DNA of 64,000 bases from contig CCFG01000008.1 in NCBI GenBank assembly GCA_000752215.1, positions 265,091 to 329,090 on the forward strand. The letters run 5' to 3'. Below the pieces are notes generated by a model. It had not been told where the DNA came from and did no database searches. It worked only from the letters and a program-made list of their open reading frames with translations. Positions within the stretch are counted from its first letter, which is position 1, and every line of letters begins with the position of its first letter. This DNA comes from a bacterium MS4 (lineage in GTDB: Bacteria; Bacillota; Clostridia; Oscillospirales; Acutalibacteraceae). Position numbers and translations under genes: made by a program. Positions 63,130 to 64,000 of this stretch are shown here, piece by piece.

Positions 63130-63357
63130 TTATATTTCTTTCACAACGATGTCCTCATCATGGGAAACGGCTATATTGGTAATATCGTTAACCAGTGTTT
63201 CAATATCTGTATCCAATTCAAGCGAAATGATTCCGGTGTCAGCATTTACTTCTGCGCTTTTAATACCATTCAAAAGCCGGATATCGTTTTGAATTTTTGC
63301 GGCACAGTTGCCGCAGCAAAGTCCTTCCAGAATATATTGCTTTTTGTTGATTGCCAT
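63130..63357 (-). CDS. Small HMA-domain metal-binding protein
   Basis: A 75-residue single HMA domain: LEGLCCGNCAAKIQNDI near residue 10. It resembles the first domain of the ATPase downstream, so it may pass metal to the pump, or be a metal chaperone or sponge. Its promoter region contains the operator at 63399. Confidence 0.85.
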   Translation of the reverse strand: MAINKKQYILEGLCCGNCAAKIQNDIRLLNGIKSAEVNADTGIISLELDTDIETLVNDITNIAVSHDEDIVVKEI

Positions 63358-63398
63358 AGTTAATTTCTCCTTTTCAAATTAAAATATTATTTGATTGA

Positions 63399-63422
63399 AT
63401 AGTTGTTTAAACATTCAACTAT
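63399..63422. promoter_or_regulatory. Candidate ArsR-type operator of the metal-efflux operon
   Basis: 24-base site ATAGTTG...TTCAACTAT in front of the HMA gene, with the same outer bases and length as the site at 63899. Confidence 0.65.
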
Positions 63423-63507
63423 AAATGCAAAAAGTCCCAAAGCCTATGGCCACAGGCCGCGAAAGCTAATGAAAGATACTCGGGAGAACCAGGTATGTTT
63501 GCAAAAG

Positions 63508-63876
63508 TTACTTTTCGCAAACATGAATCAATCCCTGATCAAAAATGGACTTGACATGTTCATCGTCAAGCGAGTAATAGACCACGCGTCCGTCTTTGCG
63601 GTATTTTACCAGTTTCGCTTGTTTTAAAATCCGAAGCTGGTGAGAAATAGAGGATTTGGTCATGCCTAAAAGAACGGAAATATCACAGACACACATCTCT
63701 GCACGGAATAAGGCACAAAGAATTTTCACCCGCGTTGAATCGCTGAAGACTTTAAATATATCAGCCAAATCCAGGAGGGTATCGTCATCCGGCATATGTT
63801 TGCGGACATCGTTTACGACTTCTTCGTGGATCGTATTGCAATCGCAACGGTCAATATCAGCTGCATACGCGCACAT
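63508..63876 (-). CDS. ArsR/SmtB-family metal-sensing repressor (CadC-like)
   Basis: A 122-residue winged-helix repressor: MCAYAADIDRCDCN at the N-terminus gives three cysteines, and the recognition helix region is CVCDISVLLGMTKSSISHQLRIL, with ELCVCDLS-type Cys of CadC present as EMCVCDIS. C-terminal YYSLDDEHV. Binds Cd/Zn/Pb and releases DNA. ATG at 63876 is favoured, 8 bases after GGAGG; ATG at 63882 is too close. Controls itself and the operon downstream through two matching operators. Confidence 0.88.
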   Translation of the reverse strand: MCAYAADIDRCDCNTIHEEVVNDVRKHMPDDDTLLDLADIFKVFSDSTRVKILCALFRAEMCVCDISVLLGMTKSSISHQLRILKQAKLVKYRKDGRVVYYSLDDEHVKSIFDQGLIHVCEK

Positions 63877-63898
63877 AGTCATAACCTCCAATTGTTGA

Positions 63899-63922
63899 AT
63901 AGTTGAATCATTTTTCAACTAT
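63899..63922. promoter_or_regulatory. Candidate ArsR-type operator at the arsR promoter
   Basis: Perfect 9-base inverted repeat ATAGTTGAA/TTCAACTAT with a 6-base spacer, directly downstream of the -10 of the regulator gene, so it covers the transcription start. Confidence 0.75.
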
Positions 63923-63923
63923 T

Positions 63924-63952
63924 ATTATAGGGTGTTGTTATGCCGATGTCAA
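63924..63952 (-). promoter_or_regulatory. Perfect-consensus promoter of the ArsR-type gene
   Basis: On minus TTGACA (63952-63947), 17 bases, TATAAT (63929-63924). Strong promoter, fitting tight repressor control. Confidence 0.85.
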
Positions 63953-64000
63953 TGCTTCTATCAATAAAATTTTTTCGTTGCTGAAAATATAGTCTTGGCA

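Overview
The window looks like a chromosomal segment of an endospore-forming, low-to-mid GC Firmicute (class Clostridia, perhaps an Oscillospirales-type fermenter). The reasons are SpoIIID, a GerA/GerC/GerB germinant-receptor operon, abundant PTS and ABC sugar systems, YesM/YesN-type two-component proteins, a niacin regulon of the NiaR type, and strong GGAGG ribosome-binding sites with frequent TTG/GTG starts. The taxonomic placement is inference; no rRNA or tRNA gene is visible.

Layout. 0-8.5 kb: a RocB-like M20 hydrolase, a secreted beta-helix protein, a DUF2156-type protein overlapping a GNAT fusion protein with a membrane tail, then niaR and a niacin ECF transporter with a clear promoter and operator. 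8.5-12.9 kb (minus strand): gerA-gerC-small D-type gene-gerB, and spoIIID. 13.4-19.3 kb: a PTS operon (PRD regulator carrying EIIB/EIIA-like domains, IIB, UlaA-type IIC, split transketolase, an HPr with Lys at position 46). 19.7-20.2 kb: a broken serine recombinase. 20.4-31.3 kb: an AT-rich surface-polysaccharide island with an ABC exporter whose ATPase is fused to a HAD domain, two related proteins sharing an ARDGY domain (one carrying a second HAD domain), a ferredoxin/FrhB/pyruvyltransferase fusion and two glycosyltransferases. 31.3-34.4 kb: a decay zone with a live lacI-type gene, a LacI-style double operator, a chimeric AtuA-like/GH1 pseudogene and a response-regulator pseudogene.

34.4-42.2 kb: a divergent sugar or polyol catabolic locus: FGGY kinase and a 2-hydroxyacid dehydrogenase on the minus strand; a GlpP-type antiterminator, GatC-type IIC, a second 2-hydroxyacid dehydrogenase, an SDR and a class II aldolase on the plus strand. 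Both arms carry intrinsic terminators placed where a GlpP-type antiterminator could act. 42.6-48.3 kb: a very large secreted GH31 glycosidase. 48.6-58.1 kb: a sugar-sensing set (binding protein, YesM kinase, YesN regulator, second binding protein) followed by a ChvE/GguA/GguB-type ABC importer, then a chemoreceptor. 60.7-63.9 kb (minus strand): an ArsR-type regulator, a small HMA protein and a CadA/ZntA-type P-type ATPase, with twin 24-bp operators.

The genes fit a motile or chemotactic, spore-forming, carbohydrate-degrading anaerobe: it hydrolyses glucosides outside the cell, senses and imports released sugars, switches pathways through PRD, LacI and GlpP regulators, and displays an exported glycan. 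The two observations I consider most unusual are the HAD-ABC ATPase fusion next to its apparent split partner domain, and the GlpP-centred divergent operon with terminator-containing leaders and an AUA at the expected start codon.
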